Below are positions 45,099 to 56,676 of a stretch of DNA of 64,000 bases, one piece after another. The notes beneath the pieces were generated by a model that was not told where the DNA came from, made no database searches, and was given only the letters and a program-made list of their open reading frames with translations. The number at the start of each line of letters is the position of its first letter. Position 1 is the first letter of the stretch. Origin of the DNA: Gammaproteobacteria bacterium (GTDB lineage Bacteria; Pseudomonadota; Gammaproteobacteria; Steroidobacterales; GCA-2729495). The stretch spans positions 1-64,000 of the forward strand of contig SHZI01000001.1 in the NCBI GenBank assembly GCA_009692345.1, in the 5' to 3' direction. Both the position numbers and the translations under genes were made by a program.

Positions 45099-46441
45099 TG
45101 AAAGCCCTCAAGCTCTGGCGAGTAGTTTTCAAACTTAGTGAACTTGCCGAGGAAAGTCAGGGGAAACTCCCCAGTAGGCCCGTTCCGCTGCTTAGCCACG
45201 TTGATATCGGCGATACCCTTGCGCGGGCTGTCGTGGTTGTAAACCTCATCGCGGTAGATGAACAGGATCAGGTCCGCATCCTGCTCGATAGCTCCCGACT
45301 CGCGCAGATCGGACATCACCGGCCGCTTGTCGGTTCGTGACTCCACACTTCTGTTGAGCTGAGACAAGGCGATTATCGGCAGACGCAGCTCGCGAGCAAG
45401 ACCCTTAAGCGAACGCGAGATCTCGGAGATCTCCGTCGCCCGATTCTCGGCCGTGCCAGCCACACGCATCAGCTGCAGGTAGTCGATGACGATCAGGTCC
45501 AGTCCACGCTCGCGCTGCAAGCGGCGCGCCCGTGCCCGTACCTCCGTGGGCGTCATGGATGGCGTGTCATCAATATAGATGGGCGCTTCTGCCATCTGCT
45601 GAATGGCCCCGTTGATGCGCGGCCAGTCGTCATCGCCAAAGCGTCCGTTCCGCAGGTGCGCCTGGTCCACACGGCCAAGCGAGGACACCATGCGGAAGGC
45701 CAGCTGCTCCACCGACATCTCCATACTGAACACCGCCGCGGATCGCTGGGCTCCGAGTGCGGCATTCTCGGCAATATTCAGTGCGAGGCTCGTTTTCCCC
45801 ATGGACGGGCGACCGGCAATGATGACCAGGTCGCCCGGCTGCAATCCCGCGGTTATCTCATCAAGCTTGGTGAAGCCGGTCGGCAGGCCCGTAATTGAGC
45901 CCTTGGACTGGTGCAGCTTGTCGAGACGGTCGACCGTCGAGTTAAGGACTTCACTCAGGCGCACAAATCCGGTGCCACGACGTTGTCCCCGCTCCGCGAT
46001 CTCGAATACCCGACGCTCTGCCTCATCGACGAGCTCGGCAATCGGCCGGCCCTCCGGCCGGTAGGCAGACGACGCAATCCCGTTGCCAACTTCGATGAGA
46101 CGACGCAGCAGCGCCCGCTCACGAATGATGCGCGCGTAGTAAGCCACGTTCGCCGCGCTGGGAGTGTCGCTGACGAGGTCGCCCAGATAGGCGGCCCCGC
46201 CCGCCTCGGCCAGCTCGGACCGCGAGGCCAGATACTCACCAAGCGTAACGGAGTCGGCAGGCTGACTGCGCTCGGCCAGCCCCTGGATGGCACTGAAGAT
46301 GAGCCGATGATCGGGGCGGAAGAAGTCTGGAGCAGAGACCAGATCGGCAATGCGGTCCCAGCTACTGTTGTCGAGCATCAGGCCACCAAGCAGCGCCTGC
46401 TCGGCCTGATTGGAACTCGGCGGCACCGGGAGGTCAGTCAT
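45095..46441 (-). CDS. dnaB: Replicative DNA helicase DnaB
   Basis: EQALLGGLMLDNSSWD, AGRPSMGKTSLALNIAE, VIDYLQLM, FIYRDEVY. Confidence 0.97.
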   Translation of the reverse strand: MTDLPVPPSSNQAEQALLGGLMLDNSSWDRIADLVSAPDFFRPDHRLIFSAIQGLAERSQPADSVTLGEYLASRSELAEAGGAAYLGDLVSDTPSAANVAYYARIIRERALLRRLIEVGNGIASSAYRPEGRPIAELVDEAERRVFEIAERGQRRGTGFVRLSEVLNSTVDRLDKLHQSKGSITGLPTGFTKLDEITAGLQPGDLVIIAGRPSMGKTSLALNIAENAALGAQRSAAVFSMEMSVEQLAFRMVSSLGRVDQAHLRNGRFGDDDWPRINGAIQQMAEAPIYIDDTPSMTPTEVRARARRLQRERGLDLIVIDYLQLMRVAGTAENRATEISEISRSLKGLARELRLPIIALSQLNRSVESRTDKRPVMSDLRESGAIEQDADLILFIYRDEVYNHDSPRKGIADINVAKQRNGPTGEFPLTFLGKFTKFENYSPELEGFQ

Positions 46442-46538
46442 TGACCCGGTATCGCGTCGCGGCCCGGGTATTGCCATGTGCGCTTGCCGATTCTCGCCCT
46501 GTAGTCCTGAATCCTGCCAGGAGCCGACCGGGCCGGGC

Positions 46539-47006
46539 CTAGCTGGCCTGGCCGCTGTCGGCCTCGGCAACGACCGTAATGCGAATTGTCGCGTTCACGT
46601 CGCTGTGCAGGTGAAGGACGATGGCGTGTTGGCCCACAGTGCGGATCGGGCCATCCGGCAGGCGAATCTCGGCACGCTTGATGGGCACGCCGGCCGCTGT
46701 GCAGGCCTCGGCAATATCTGCGGTACCCAGGGACCCGAACAACTTGCCTTCGGTGCCTGCCTTCGCGGCGAGACGCAGAGTCAGCTTGGCGGCACTGGCA
46801 GCTCGCTGGGTGGCGGCCTGAAGTTCATCAGCTTCCTTCTTCTCAAGGTCTGCGCGGCGTGCCTCAAAGATGGCGATGTTGGAGGGGGTCGCGAGCGTTG
46901 CCTTGGCCCGGGGCACGAGGAAATTGCGGCCGTAACCGGAACGGACCTTGACGCGGTCGCCAATGTTGCCCAGGTTTTGGACTTTCTCGAGAAGAATCAC
47001 GTCCAT
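46539..47006 (-). CDS. rplI: 50S ribosomal protein L9
   Basis: MDVILLEKVQNLGNIGDRVKVRSGYGRNFLVPRAKA. Confidence 0.98.
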   Translation of the reverse strand: MDVILLEKVQNLGNIGDRVKVRSGYGRNFLVPRAKATLATPSNIAIFEARRADLEKKEADELQAATQRAASAAKLTLRLAAKAGTEGKLFGSLGTADIAEACTAAGVPIKRAEIRLPDGPIRTVGQHAIVLHLHSDVNATIRITVVAEADSGQAS

Positions 47007-47052
47007 GCTTAGACTCTCTTAGGTTAAGTTTGGCGCCAGTCGGGGGCGCGTA

Positions 47053-47925
47053 TTAAACCACATTCGCGGGCCGCCGGCGCAGGGTAAAGGCGTTGTCGAC
47101 CAGGCCGGCAATCGCCAGGACCAGCAGCACAAGGCCCGCTGGCGGCGCGCCCAGCAGCAAGGGCCCGTAGAGCACCAGGGGCCAGATGCGGGGCCAGCGC
47201 CGCTGGTCCGCGGTCCAGTGAACAATCGCAAGACCCTGGGTCGCGAAGCCCGTACCAAGCACCAGGAGCGCTCCACCCCCGACGCTCACGAACCCGGCGA
47301 AAGTCAGTACTGTGGCTACTCCGGCCGCGAGCGAGAGCACCAGACCGAGGCGCAGCTCCAGGAACTGCCGCCGCCATTCGCCACCGTTGTGATCCCGGTC
47401 TAGCCAGAGGCCCAGCATCACGGCCAGCACGAGGGTCGAGAGCAGGCTGGCGCCGATAATCCCGTGCATCAGGGTTGCCACCGTGCCCAGCCAGCCAGCC
47501 GGCAGACCGCTCACCTGGGGCAAACCAGCCGCCTGGATCAGGGCCTCCAGAACCGGCTGCCAGTGGGCGCGGGCATCTGGAATGGCCACACCGCCTACCA
47601 GGACTCCGAGCAGGGCCAGAACCACGAGCGCCTGGACCGCAAGGTCCACGGACTGGTAACGACCCAGAAGGATGCCACTCAGGAGCGCGCCACCCCACAG
47701 GGCAGCGCCCAGGGATGCCGTCAGGGCGCCAGCCCCGGCCGCCCCGCTGCCCGACAGGGCCACAAGGCCCGTGAGCAGAGCCACGCTGACCGCGACATCC
47801 AGGGCCGCTGTCTGTCCGCCATTACGCCGGGCAGTGATGACCACGATGGCCGCACTGATGAGATTGGTCAGGGGCAGAACAAAGCTTATGACGATCCCGG
47901 CGATCCGCGACCATCGGTACTTCAA
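47053..47925 (-). CDS. DUF2232 (YybS-like) polytopic membrane protein
   Basis: Multi-TM 290 aa protein between rpsR and rplI. Confidence 0.65.
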   Translation of the reverse strand: MKYRWSRIAGIVISFVLPLTNLISAAIVVITARRNGGQTAALDVAVSVALLTGLVALSGSGAAGAGALTASLGAALWGGALLSGILLGRYQSVDLAVQALVVLALLGVLVGGVAIPDARAHWQPVLEALIQAAGLPQVSGLPAGWLGTVATLMHGIIGASLLSTLVLAVMLGLWLDRDHNGGEWRRQFLELRLGLVLSLAAGVATVLTFAGFVSVGGGALLVLGTGFATQGLAIVHWTADQRRWPRIWPLVLYGPLLLGAPPAGLVLLVLAIAGLVDNAFTLRRRPANVV

Positions 47926-48009
47926 GAGCCATTCAGAGAAGGCGTTTACGGTAGCGACCCATCAGCCCGGCGCGGCCCGAACACAGACGCCCGGGTCGCC
48001 CTCCGGATC

Positions 48010-48234
48010 TCAGTGCTTGTCCGTATAGGGCAGCAGCGCCAGAAAACGGGCTCGCTTCACCGCTGTGGACAACTGGCGCTGATACCGCGCTTTGGTGCCC
48101 GTAATCCGGCTCGGCACGATCTTCCCGGTTTCCGTGACATACGCGCGCAGCGTCTCGAGATCCTTGTAGTCAATCTCCTTGATGCCTTCGGCCGTGAACT
48201 TGCAAAACTTGCGACGACGAAAATACTTGCTCAT
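48010..48234 (-). CDS. rpsR: 30S ribosomal protein S18
   Basis: [74 protein letters not shown]. Confidence 0.98.
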   Translation of the reverse strand: MSKYFRRRKFCKFTAEGIKEIDYKDLETLRAYVTETGKIVPSRITGTKARYQRQLSTAVKRARFLALLPYTDKH

Positions 48235-48271
48235 GAATTAGTGTCCTTAAAGGATCGGTACAGACTGCGGT

Positions 48272-48700
48272 CTAGGTGCTGACGCCATCGGCACTGGCCG
48301 AGTCGCCATCATCCCCGCGGGGCCTGCCCGGGCCGTCGTCGTTGTCCTCGGAGCGCCCCAGTACGGCCCGACTGCCGTCATCAGCAGCCTTGACCAGCGG
48401 CGACGGGTCAGTGACCCCATCATCCCGACCCATCACCAGGTGACGCAGGACCGCATCACTGAAGCGAAATGAACCAACGAGCTCGGCCAGCGTGGCCTGG
48501 TCGCACTCGATGTTCATAAGCGCGTAGTGGGCCTTGTGGACCTTATTGATGGAATGCGCCAGCTGGCGCCGACCCCAGTCCTCAACACGATGGATGCTGC
48601 CACCGCCGGCAGTAATCATCGTGCGATAGCGCTCGATCATGGCGGGCACCTGCTCGCTCTGATCGGGATGGACGAGGAAAACAATCTCGTAGTGACGCAT
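48272..48700 (-). CDS. rpsF: 30S ribosomal protein S6
   Basis: [51 protein letters not shown]. Confidence 0.98.
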   Translation of the reverse strand: MRHYEIVFLVHPDQSEQVPAMIERYRTMITAGGGSIHRVEDWGRRQLAHSINKVHKAHYALMNIECDQATLAELVGSFRFSDAVLRHLVMGRDDGVTDPSPLVKAADDGSRAVLGRSEDNDDGPGRPRGDDGDSASADGVST

Positions 48701-48730
48701 GGCAACTCCTTGTGGATTAAAGCCACCCAT

Positions 48731-48771
48731 CTGGCGCCGGGTAACCTGGGCTAGGACATCCAGGCGCCGGG
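48731..48771 (-). promoter_or_regulatory. Candidate S6:S18 leader hairpin upstream of rpsF
   Basis: Minus-strand GGCGCCTGGATGTCCTAGCCCAGGTTACCCGGCGCC: nested stem (GGCG/CGCC, CCTGG/CCAGG) with a 3' bulge containing CCG, about 30 nt before the rpsF start. Confidence 0.4.
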
Positions 48772-48829
48772 ACCGTGTGGTGTGGCAAGGGCCGCTGGGG
48801 GAAAGACCCCCTGGTGCGGGACGCGAATC

Positions 48830-49597
48830 CTACCGGAGAGGACTGCCTCGAGGCAACCTGTCCGCTACCGAGCGCTGGCGCAGGCACTCATAAAGGCAAA
48901 TTCCGGTCGCCACGGCCACATTCAGGCTGCTGACGGTACCGAGCATGGGAAGCTGAACCCTGTGGTCGCAACGCTCGCTGGTCAACCGCCGCAGCCCCTC
49001 CCCTTCAGCACCGAGAACCATGGCGATGCCAGTAGTGAGATCTACGTCGTACAGTGACGTTTCTGCCGCGTCGTCCGTGCCGACGATCCACAAACCCTGG
49101 CTTTTCAATGCCTCGAGAAAGCGCACCAGGTTGCTGACCTGCACGAGGGCCTGGGATTCAGCGGCTCCCGCCGCCACCTTGCTGACAACCGGGGTTACAT
49201 CCACATTCCGGTGGCGGGCTACGACCACCAGATTGACCCCTGCTGCATCAGCCGTCCTCAGGCAGGCGCCAAAATTGCGGGGATCCTGTACGCCATCGAG
49301 AACCAGAACGAGTGGGCGCGGAACCCGCGCCAGAAGATCCCGGGCTGCGCCCTCCGAGAGCGGCCCTGATTCCGTCGCCAGAGCAGCGACACCCTGGTGT
49401 TTCGGGGTACCCGTCAGCTTCTCGAGTTCATCCGCTGAAACCTGCGCGATCCGGATACGGTCGGAAAGCACAGCGGCAAGTCTTGCCCGGCGCTCTTCGC
49501 CCAGATCCGACTGGAGATAAACACGCTCGACTGCGTCAGGCCGTGACAGCAGGAGCTGCCGCACCGGATGAATGCCGTAAACGAGACGCTGGCTCAT
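48830..49597 (-). CDS. rlmB: 23S rRNA (guanosine2251-2'-O)-methyltransferase
   Basis: YGIHPVRQLL, VLDGVQDPRNFGACLRTADAAGV, LGAEGEGLRRLTSERCD, SLNVAVATGICLYE. Confidence 0.95.
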   Translation of the reverse strand: MSQRLVYGIHPVRQLLLSRPDAVERVYLQSDLGEERRARLAAVLSDRIRIAQVSADELEKLTGTPKHQGVAALATESGPLSEGAARDLLARVPRPLVLVLDGVQDPRNFGACLRTADAAGVNLVVVARHRNVDVTPVVSKVAAGAAESQALVQVSNLVRFLEALKSQGLWIVGTDDAAETSLYDVDLTTGIAMVLGAEGEGLRRLTSERCDHRVQLPMLGTVSSLNVAVATGICLYECLRQRSVADRLPRGSPLR

Positions 49598-49604
49598 CGG
49601 ACCG

Positions 49605-51863
49605 CTAGCGACGCGACCGGGAGCTGCGCTTCGGGCCGGTGCTCCGCGGCTCTGCGGGTCGCCTCCCTGGTGGCTGCTGTCCACCGCCCGCCTCGAGCGC
49701 CAGATCGATCTTCGCCTCGTCGGTATCCACCCGGACCACACGCACGCGGACGTCATCCCCCAGGCGAAACGCGCGCCCGGTTCGCTCGCCCTTCAGGCCG
49801 CGCGCCCCGGGTTCGAGGTGATAGTAATCACTCGGCAGACTCGTCACGTGAATGAGTCCGTCCACGAGCAGGTCGCGGAGCATCACGAAGAGGCCGAAAT
49901 GGGTTACGCCCGTGACCACGCCATCCAGCGTGGCGCCAACCTGATCCTCCATAAACAGGCACTTGCAGCGCGACTCGACGTAACGGGTGGCCTCGTCTGC
50001 CCGGCGCTCCTGCATTGACGTCGTCGTACCCAGCTGCTCGGCTGCCGGTATCTCCACGGGAAAGGCTGCGGGCTTGCCGCCATCGAGCAGGTGGCCGATC
50101 CCGCGATGCACGAGCAGATCCGGGTAGCGGCGGATCGGGGACGTGAAATGGGCGTACGTGCTCAGCGCCAGGCCAAAGTGCCCCTTGTTGGCGGGCTGAT
50201 ACACCGCCTGTTTCATGCTCCGGAGGACCGCAGTCGCCAGCATGGTGAAATCGGGCCGGTCACTAATCAGCTTGAGGACCCGATTAATCTCAGCAGGTCG
50301 TGTTCCCGCAGTCTCCGCAATCGGTATGCCAAGCCCCTGAAACAGGAGGCGCAGATCGTCCAGCCTGTCCCCTTCGGGTCCCGCATGGACGCGATACAAG
50401 GTCGTCAGCTTGTGCTTACCAAGGTAGCGAGCCGCCTCTACGTTGGCCGCAATCATGCATTCCTCGATCAGACGGTGGGCGTCATTACGGTGCCGGGATG
50501 CCACACCGACGATGCCACCGGCAGCGTCCAGCTGGATCTTGATCTCGGGAAGATCGAGATCGAGAGCCCCGCGCCGCCCGCGCGCCAGATGAAGACCAGC
50601 AAAGACTCCGTAGAGGTTGTCAATAACAGGCTGAACTGCCTTCGGGACCCCTGAGCCCGGCTGGCCCCGCTGGTACAGGTCCACGGCGTTGTAGGTCAGG
50701 CGAGCCCAGGAATGCATTACGCCCCGGTAGAACCTGGAACCCGTAACGTTGCCGTTTTGGTCAACGTGCATGTCGCAGACCATGCACAGGCGATCCACGG
50801 CGGGCTTAAGGGAGCACAACTCGTTGGACAGTTCCTCGGGCAGCATCGGGACGACCCGGTCAGGAAAGTACACCGAAGTGCCCCGGCGCCGGGCCTCGGT
50901 ATCGATTGCCTCCCCGCTTCTGACATAGTGGGAAACGTCAGCGATGGCAACGATGAGCCGCCAGCCATCACCCTGAGGCTCCGCAAACACAGCGTCATCG
51001 AAGTCCCTCGCGTCTTCGCCGTCGATTGTTACCAGCGGCAGCGTGCGCAGGTCGGTCCGGTCGCGCTTGTCGGCTGGCGCGACCTCAAGTCCGACGAGGC
51101 GCGCATCCGCCAGCGCCTTCTCTGGCCAGCGGGACGGAATATGGAACATCTCTATGGCTGCGTTCGTCAGCACCCGGGGATCGCGCGGATCGCCCAGAAC
51201 TTCAACTACCCTGCCACGGGCCTCGTGGGCAGGACCCGGATACTCAAGAATCTCAAGCTTTACGAGCTGGCCGGGCTCCGCATTGCCGCGGTCCTGGTCA
51301 GTGACAATGAAATGGTGAGGTGAGCGGCCACTCTCAACGACCCAGCCAAGATCACGCTCCCGGTGGTACCGGCCGACGAAACTGTCCCTGCTGCGCGCAA
51401 GGATCTCCACCACGGTGCCCGCGCGACGACCGCCCCGCCCGCTTCCAGAGAGCCGGACGGCGACCCGATCACCGTCCAGCACGGCGCGCATATCCGGTAC
51501 CGGCAGATAGACGTCATCGGAGCCATCATCCGGGACCAGAAAGCCGAAGCCATCCCGGTGGGCAGTGACTGTTCCGGGAATAACGTCGAGCTTCTCGCTG
51601 AGGCAATACTCGCCGCGGCGGTTGACCAGCAACTGCCCCGCGGTGCGCAGTGCCTCAAGGCGGCGACGGAGATCTGCGACCTGTCGCTCGCCGGTCACCT
51701 CGAGCAAAGACGCCAGCGCGGCCAGAGTCAGTGGAACCCCCTGCTGACGAAAGACGGCAAGGAGGGAATTGGGGTCCGGAACCGGGTGGCGGTAAGCCGA
51801 ATTCGGGCTGGTTTTGGCGGGGCCTGCTGTTGGCGACGGCCGCCGCCCACGCTGCTTACGCAT
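49605..51863 (-). CDS. rnr: Ribonuclease R
   Basis: DGEDARDFDDAVFAE, RRRGTSVYFPDRVVPMLPEELSNELCSL, HFTSPIRRYPDLLVHR, S1 domain at C-terminus. Confidence 0.97.
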   Translation of the reverse strand: MRKQRGRRPSPTAGPAKTSPNSAYRHPVPDPNSLLAVFRQQGVPLTLAALASLLEVTGERQVADLRRRLEALRTAGQLLVNRRGEYCLSEKLDVIPGTVTAHRDGFGFLVPDDGSDDVYLPVPDMRAVLDGDRVAVRLSGSGRGGRRAGTVVEILARSRDSFVGRYHRERDLGWVVESGRSPHHFIVTDQDRGNAEPGQLVKLEILEYPGPAHEARGRVVEVLGDPRDPRVLTNAAIEMFHIPSRWPEKALADARLVGLEVAPADKRDRTDLRTLPLVTIDGEDARDFDDAVFAEPQGDGWRLIVAIADVSHYVRSGEAIDTEARRRGTSVYFPDRVVPMLPEELSNELCSLKPAVDRLCMVCDMHVDQNGNVTGSRFYRGVMHSWARLTYNAVDLYQRGQPGSGVPKAVQPVIDNLYGVFAGLHLARGRRGALDLDLPEIKIQLDAAGGIVGVASRHRNDAHRLIEECMIAANVEAARYLGKHKLTTLYRVHAGPEGDRLDDLRLLFQGLGIPIAETAGTRPAEINRVLKLISDRPDFTMLATAVLRSMKQAVYQPANKGHFGLALSTYAHFTSPIRRYPDLLVHRGIGHLLDGGKPAAFPVEIPAAEQLGTTTSMQERRADEATRYVESRCKCLFMEDQVGATLDGVVTGVTHFGLFVMLRDLLVDGLIHVTSLPSDYYHLEPGARGLKGERTGRAFRLGDDVRVRVVRVDTDEAKIDLALEAGGGQQPPGRRPAEPRSTGPKRSSRSRR

Positions 51864-51892
51864 CTAGTGCTGCTATCAATTCTGTCATTTCG

Positions 51893-51921
51893 TTGACAAG
51901 CATACAGCCTGCCATTAGATT
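51893..51921 (+). promoter_or_regulatory. Sigma70 promoter of tRNA-Leu
   Basis: TTGACA - 17 nt - TAGATT, about 30 nt upstream of the tRNA. Confidence 0.75.
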
Positions 51922-51951
51922 GCCGCACTCTTAATTAAGCCGTACCACCGC

Positions 51952-52038
<87 letters not shown>

Positions 52039-52056
52039 CGTGAGACGATTTAAGGC

Positions 52057-52110
52057 GGCGTCACCTTGCGCAGGGGCGTCACCTTGCGCAGGGGCGTCAC
52101 CTTGCGCAGG
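52057..52110. repeat. 18-nt tandem repeat x3 (GGCGTCACCTTGCGCAGG)
   Basis: Three perfect head-to-tail copies just downstream of tRNA-Leu. Confidence 0.97.
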
Positions 52111-52119
52111 TTTGAGCAG

Positions 52120-53031
52120 CTACCCGGCTGGCGCTGAGTAGCTGGCCTTTACCAGTGAATCGAAGTCTTCAGCGTAGGTTTTCAGGCTCTTCTGCAGGTG
52201 CTTTTCCTGGGCTGGAGTGAGCTTTCCGAGGACCTCTGCAACCAGCCTGAAGGAGAGCTGCCTGTTCTCCTCAACGAGAGACCGGTATCCGGGGGCATCA
52301 AACTGGTTGGGGTTCAGTACAAGCTCAGTGAACCGGTCCGCAAAGACCGGATCAGCTTTCCTGCCCGCCATCAGCGCCCGAAACTCTCCCTGCCAGACCG
52401 CCCGCCGACGGAGCCAGTCGCCAGAAAGGTCGTGCATCTGCGCCGTCTGCCCAGTGACCAGAGCCTCCTGGGAGGCATTCAGCTTGCCGGTGAAGCGGCG
52501 AAACGCCCGGGTTATCTCCTTGTCCTGCTTGGCACGGCGCTCTTCGGGACTGACACCTGAGTAGTCCTCCTCAAGCTCGCCGTTCTCCTCGGCAAGCCTC
52601 GCGAAAAGTGATTCAACCTGCTCATCGGACAGTGTCTGCAGCAGGCGGGCCAGGTCCGGAGCCACGTGCTGAAGCAGCGCGTCCCACAACCCAACAACCT
52701 CCGCGTAGCGGGCGGCCAGAAACTCCGCGTCGACGGAAGTCTCCGCCCCTTCGAGCACCCTGCGAGCCAGCGCTGCGTAGTTTGGCAGCTGGGTGGTGCG
52801 ATGCCAGCTGAGAGTCTCGGCAATCAGCCGCTTCGCCTCCGGCTCCTGCACCCGGTCCAGCTCAAAATAATCCTCGAGATACCAGAGTGCCAGCCAGTCC
52901 AGCTGGTTGTAGACGACGCGAATAACGCAGCCCCCTAGCAGCGTTACCACCAGCAGCCCGGATATCAGCAGGCGGACCCCGCGCCAATGGCGGGTCCACA
53001 GACTGTCGGGCGGGAATGTCATGACCCGCAC
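52120..53031 (-). CDS. DUF6279-like lipoprotein
   Basis: Lipobox VTLLGGCVIRVVYNQLDWLALWYLEDYFELD; helical C-terminal region. Confidence 0.75.
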   Translation of the reverse strand: MRVMTFPPDSLWTRHWRGVRLLISGLLVVTLLGGCVIRVVYNQLDWLALWYLEDYFELDRVQEPEAKRLIAETLSWHRTTQLPNYAALARRVLEGAETSVDAEFLAARYAEVVGLWDALLQHVAPDLARLLQTLSDEQVESLFARLAEENGELEEDYSGVSPEERRAKQDKEITRAFRRFTGKLNASQEALVTGQTAQMHDLSGDWLRRRAVWQGEFRALMAGRKADPVFADRFTELVLNPNQFDAPGYRSLVEENRQLSFRLVAEVLGKLTPAQEKHLQKSLKTYAEDFDSLVKASYSAPAG

Positions 53032-53048
53032 AGATTCAGGGCGCTGGC

Positions 53049-54541
<1,493 letters not shown>

Positions 54542-54619
54542 CGCTTCAGTTACAGCGTCGCGCAGGGCATACGGCGGGCCTCGACGGCCTTCTTTCGCCG
54601 CAGGGAATCGCGGGCCCGG

Positions 54620-55489
54620 TCAGCGCCCTGCGTCCGGCCGCTCCATGTAGCGGAAGAACTCGCTGTCCTTGTCGAGGACCAGGAGGTCACTCTCCTTACC
54701 CAGAGACCGGCGATATGCCTGGATGCTCCGGTAGAAGGCGAAGAACTCCGGATCCTTGCGGTAGGCCTCCGCATAAATCTGCGCAGCCTCCGCATCGCCG
54801 GCACCCCTTACCTTCTCTGCCTCGCGATAGGCTTCGGCAAGAGTGACTGTCCGCTGACGGTCGGCTTCCGCGCGGATCTGCTCCGCCGCCTCGGCACCCT
54901 GGGCGCGCAGTTCGGATGCCGTTCGGGCGCGCTCCTGGCGCATCCGGTCGAAAACCGAATCACTGACCTGCTCGGGAAACTCAGTACGCTTGACTCGCAC
55001 ATCGACAACTTCGATGCCAAGGGTCAAGGCATTCTTCCGCGCACTGGCCAGCATATCGTCGAGCAATTCCCGACGCTCCGCAGTCACGGCCTGAGGTACC
55101 GTCCGCTTCGCGAACTCGCTGCGGACTCCATCCTTCACAATTTCGATCAGGCGCTGGGCGGCGAGCAACTCGTCACCCCTGGTGGCCCGGTAGTAGGCAC
55201 CGACGTCGATGATCCGCCACTTGACGAAGAAGTCCACGAACAGATTCTTCTTCTCAAGAGTCAGGAACAGCTCCTGCGGGTTGCTCTGGGTCAAAATCTG
55301 GCGAGGGTATTTTCTGACATCGTTTATGAACGGCACTTTGAAGTGCAGCCCTGGCTCGAACTCTGTCTGGATTATCTTGCCGAGCCGGAACTTTATGGCC
55401 AGCTCCCGTTGATCCACAGTGAACACGGACATGCTGGCAATCCAGGCCAGAAGGAGAATTCCAAAGGGCAGCAGTGCGCGAATGTTCAT
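54620..55489 (-). CDS. hflC: Protease modulator HflC
   Basis: VDQRELAIKFRLGKI, SPFB-type domain, EFFAFYRSIQAYRRSL. Confidence 0.95.
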   Translation of the reverse strand: MNIRALLPFGILLLAWIASMSVFTVDQRELAIKFRLGKIIQTEFEPGLHFKVPFINDVRKYPRQILTQSNPQELFLTLEKKNLFVDFFVKWRIIDVGAYYRATRGDELLAAQRLIEIVKDGVRSEFAKRTVPQAVTAERRELLDDMLASARKNALTLGIEVVDVRVKRTEFPEQVSDSVFDRMRQERARTASELRAQGAEAAEQIRAEADRQRTVTLAEAYREAEKVRGAGDAEAAQIYAEAYRKDPEFFAFYRSIQAYRRSLGKESDLLVLDKDSEFFRYMERPDAGR

Positions 55490-56640
55490 CGGGCCTCTCT
55501 CGTACGGCGATCTTCCCGGTCGCGGGTTACGGTGGACGCTTCAGCGGCCGCACTGGCCGCCGGGGCCTGGGCAGGCTGACTCGAGACAGCCGCCGGTCGG
55601 CGGTTCTGGTTCTGCTCCAGAATCTTGTCCACCGGAAGATAAATCAGGTTACTGCCCTTGGCTGTATCCACCAGGACCTTGCTCGAGTTGGCGTAGATGT
55701 CCTCCATCGCCTCCAGGTACAGACGCCGCCGGGTAACCTCGGGAGCCTGCTGGTACTGAGCAAGCAACTGCGTGAAGCGGGACGCCTCGCCCTGGGCATC
55801 AGCAACCACACGAGCCCGGTAGCCCTCAGAGTCCTGCTGGCGACGTACGGCTTCGCCACGGGCCCTGGGAATCACGTCGTTCGCATAGGCCTGAGCTTCA
55901 AAGGAGACTCGCTCCTTGTCCTCACGCGCCTTGATGGCGTCCTGCACAGCCGCCTCGACCTGACTGGGAAAGTTGGCGTCCTGCAAATTGACCTTGGTCA
56001 CGAACATCCCGGTCTGGTACTCATCCAGAGTCTGCTGTATCAGCTTCTCTGTCTGCGCGGCGATCTCGGTTCGCCCCTCGAGCAGCACAAAGTCCAGCTT
56101 GTTCTTGCCGATCACTTCACGGATGGCGCTCTCGCTGATGTCCTGCAGCGTGGCTTCCGGGTCGCGCACGTTAAAAAGGTACTGCACCGGATCTGCACGA
56201 CGGTACTGGACGACCAGGTCGACCACGACAATATTCTCATCCGCCGTCAGCATCCGGGTCTGCAATTTGAACGGGACCACTTCGTTGATGTTGACGCGCT
56301 CAACCCGCTCGATCGGCCAGGGCAGGTGCCAGCGCAGTCCAGGCTCAGTTGAGGTCTGGTACATACCGAAGCGCGTCACTACGCCCCGCTCAGCAGCATC
56401 GACGCGATAGAAGCCGGTAGCCAGCCAGATCACGGCGAGAACGATCGCGACCAGACCGAGCAGCGGCGCATTCATCGGGGTGCCGGCTGGACCAGCAGAC
56501 CGAGCCCCGCCCTTCCCCCCGCGGAAGAAGTTGTTCAGGCGCTGTTGCCAGTCCCGGACAATTTTGTCCAGATCAGGCGGCCCATCGTTGCGGCCCCTGT
56601 CCCAGGGATTCTTGCCGTTGCCAGATTCGTTCCAGGCCAT
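55486..56640 (-). CDS. hflK: FtsH protease activity modulator HflK
   Basis: MAWNESGNGKNPWDRGRNDGPPDLDKIVRDWQQRL; VDAAERGVVTRFG. Confidence 0.96.
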   Translation of the reverse strand: MAWNESGNGKNPWDRGRNDGPPDLDKIVRDWQQRLNNFFRGGKGGARSAGPAGTPMNAPLLGLVAIVLAVIWLATGFYRVDAAERGVVTRFGMYQTSTEPGLRWHLPWPIERVERVNINEVVPFKLQTRMLTADENIVVVDLVVQYRRADPVQYLFNVRDPEATLQDISESAIREVIGKNKLDFVLLEGRTEIAAQTEKLIQQTLDEYQTGMFVTKVNLQDANFPSQVEAAVQDAIKAREDKERVSFEAQAYANDVIPRARGEAVRRQQDSEGYRARVVADAQGEASRFTQLLAQYQQAPEVTRRRLYLEAMEDIYANSSKVLVDTAKGSNLIYLPVDKILEQNQNRRPAAVSSQPAQAPAASAAAEASTVTRDREDRRTREAR

Positions 56641-56676
56641 GCCTTCAGACCACGTCTTTCAAGTTAATACGCTACT

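Noticed and set aside
48790-48820. GGGGGTCTTTCCCCC hairpin as an intrinsic terminator between rpsF and rlmB
   Set aside because: No U-tract follows on either strand; cannot be separated from chance in GC-rich DNA.
52057-52110. 18-nt repeats as a CRISPR array
   Set aside because: Direct head-to-tail copies with no spacers and no cas genes nearby.
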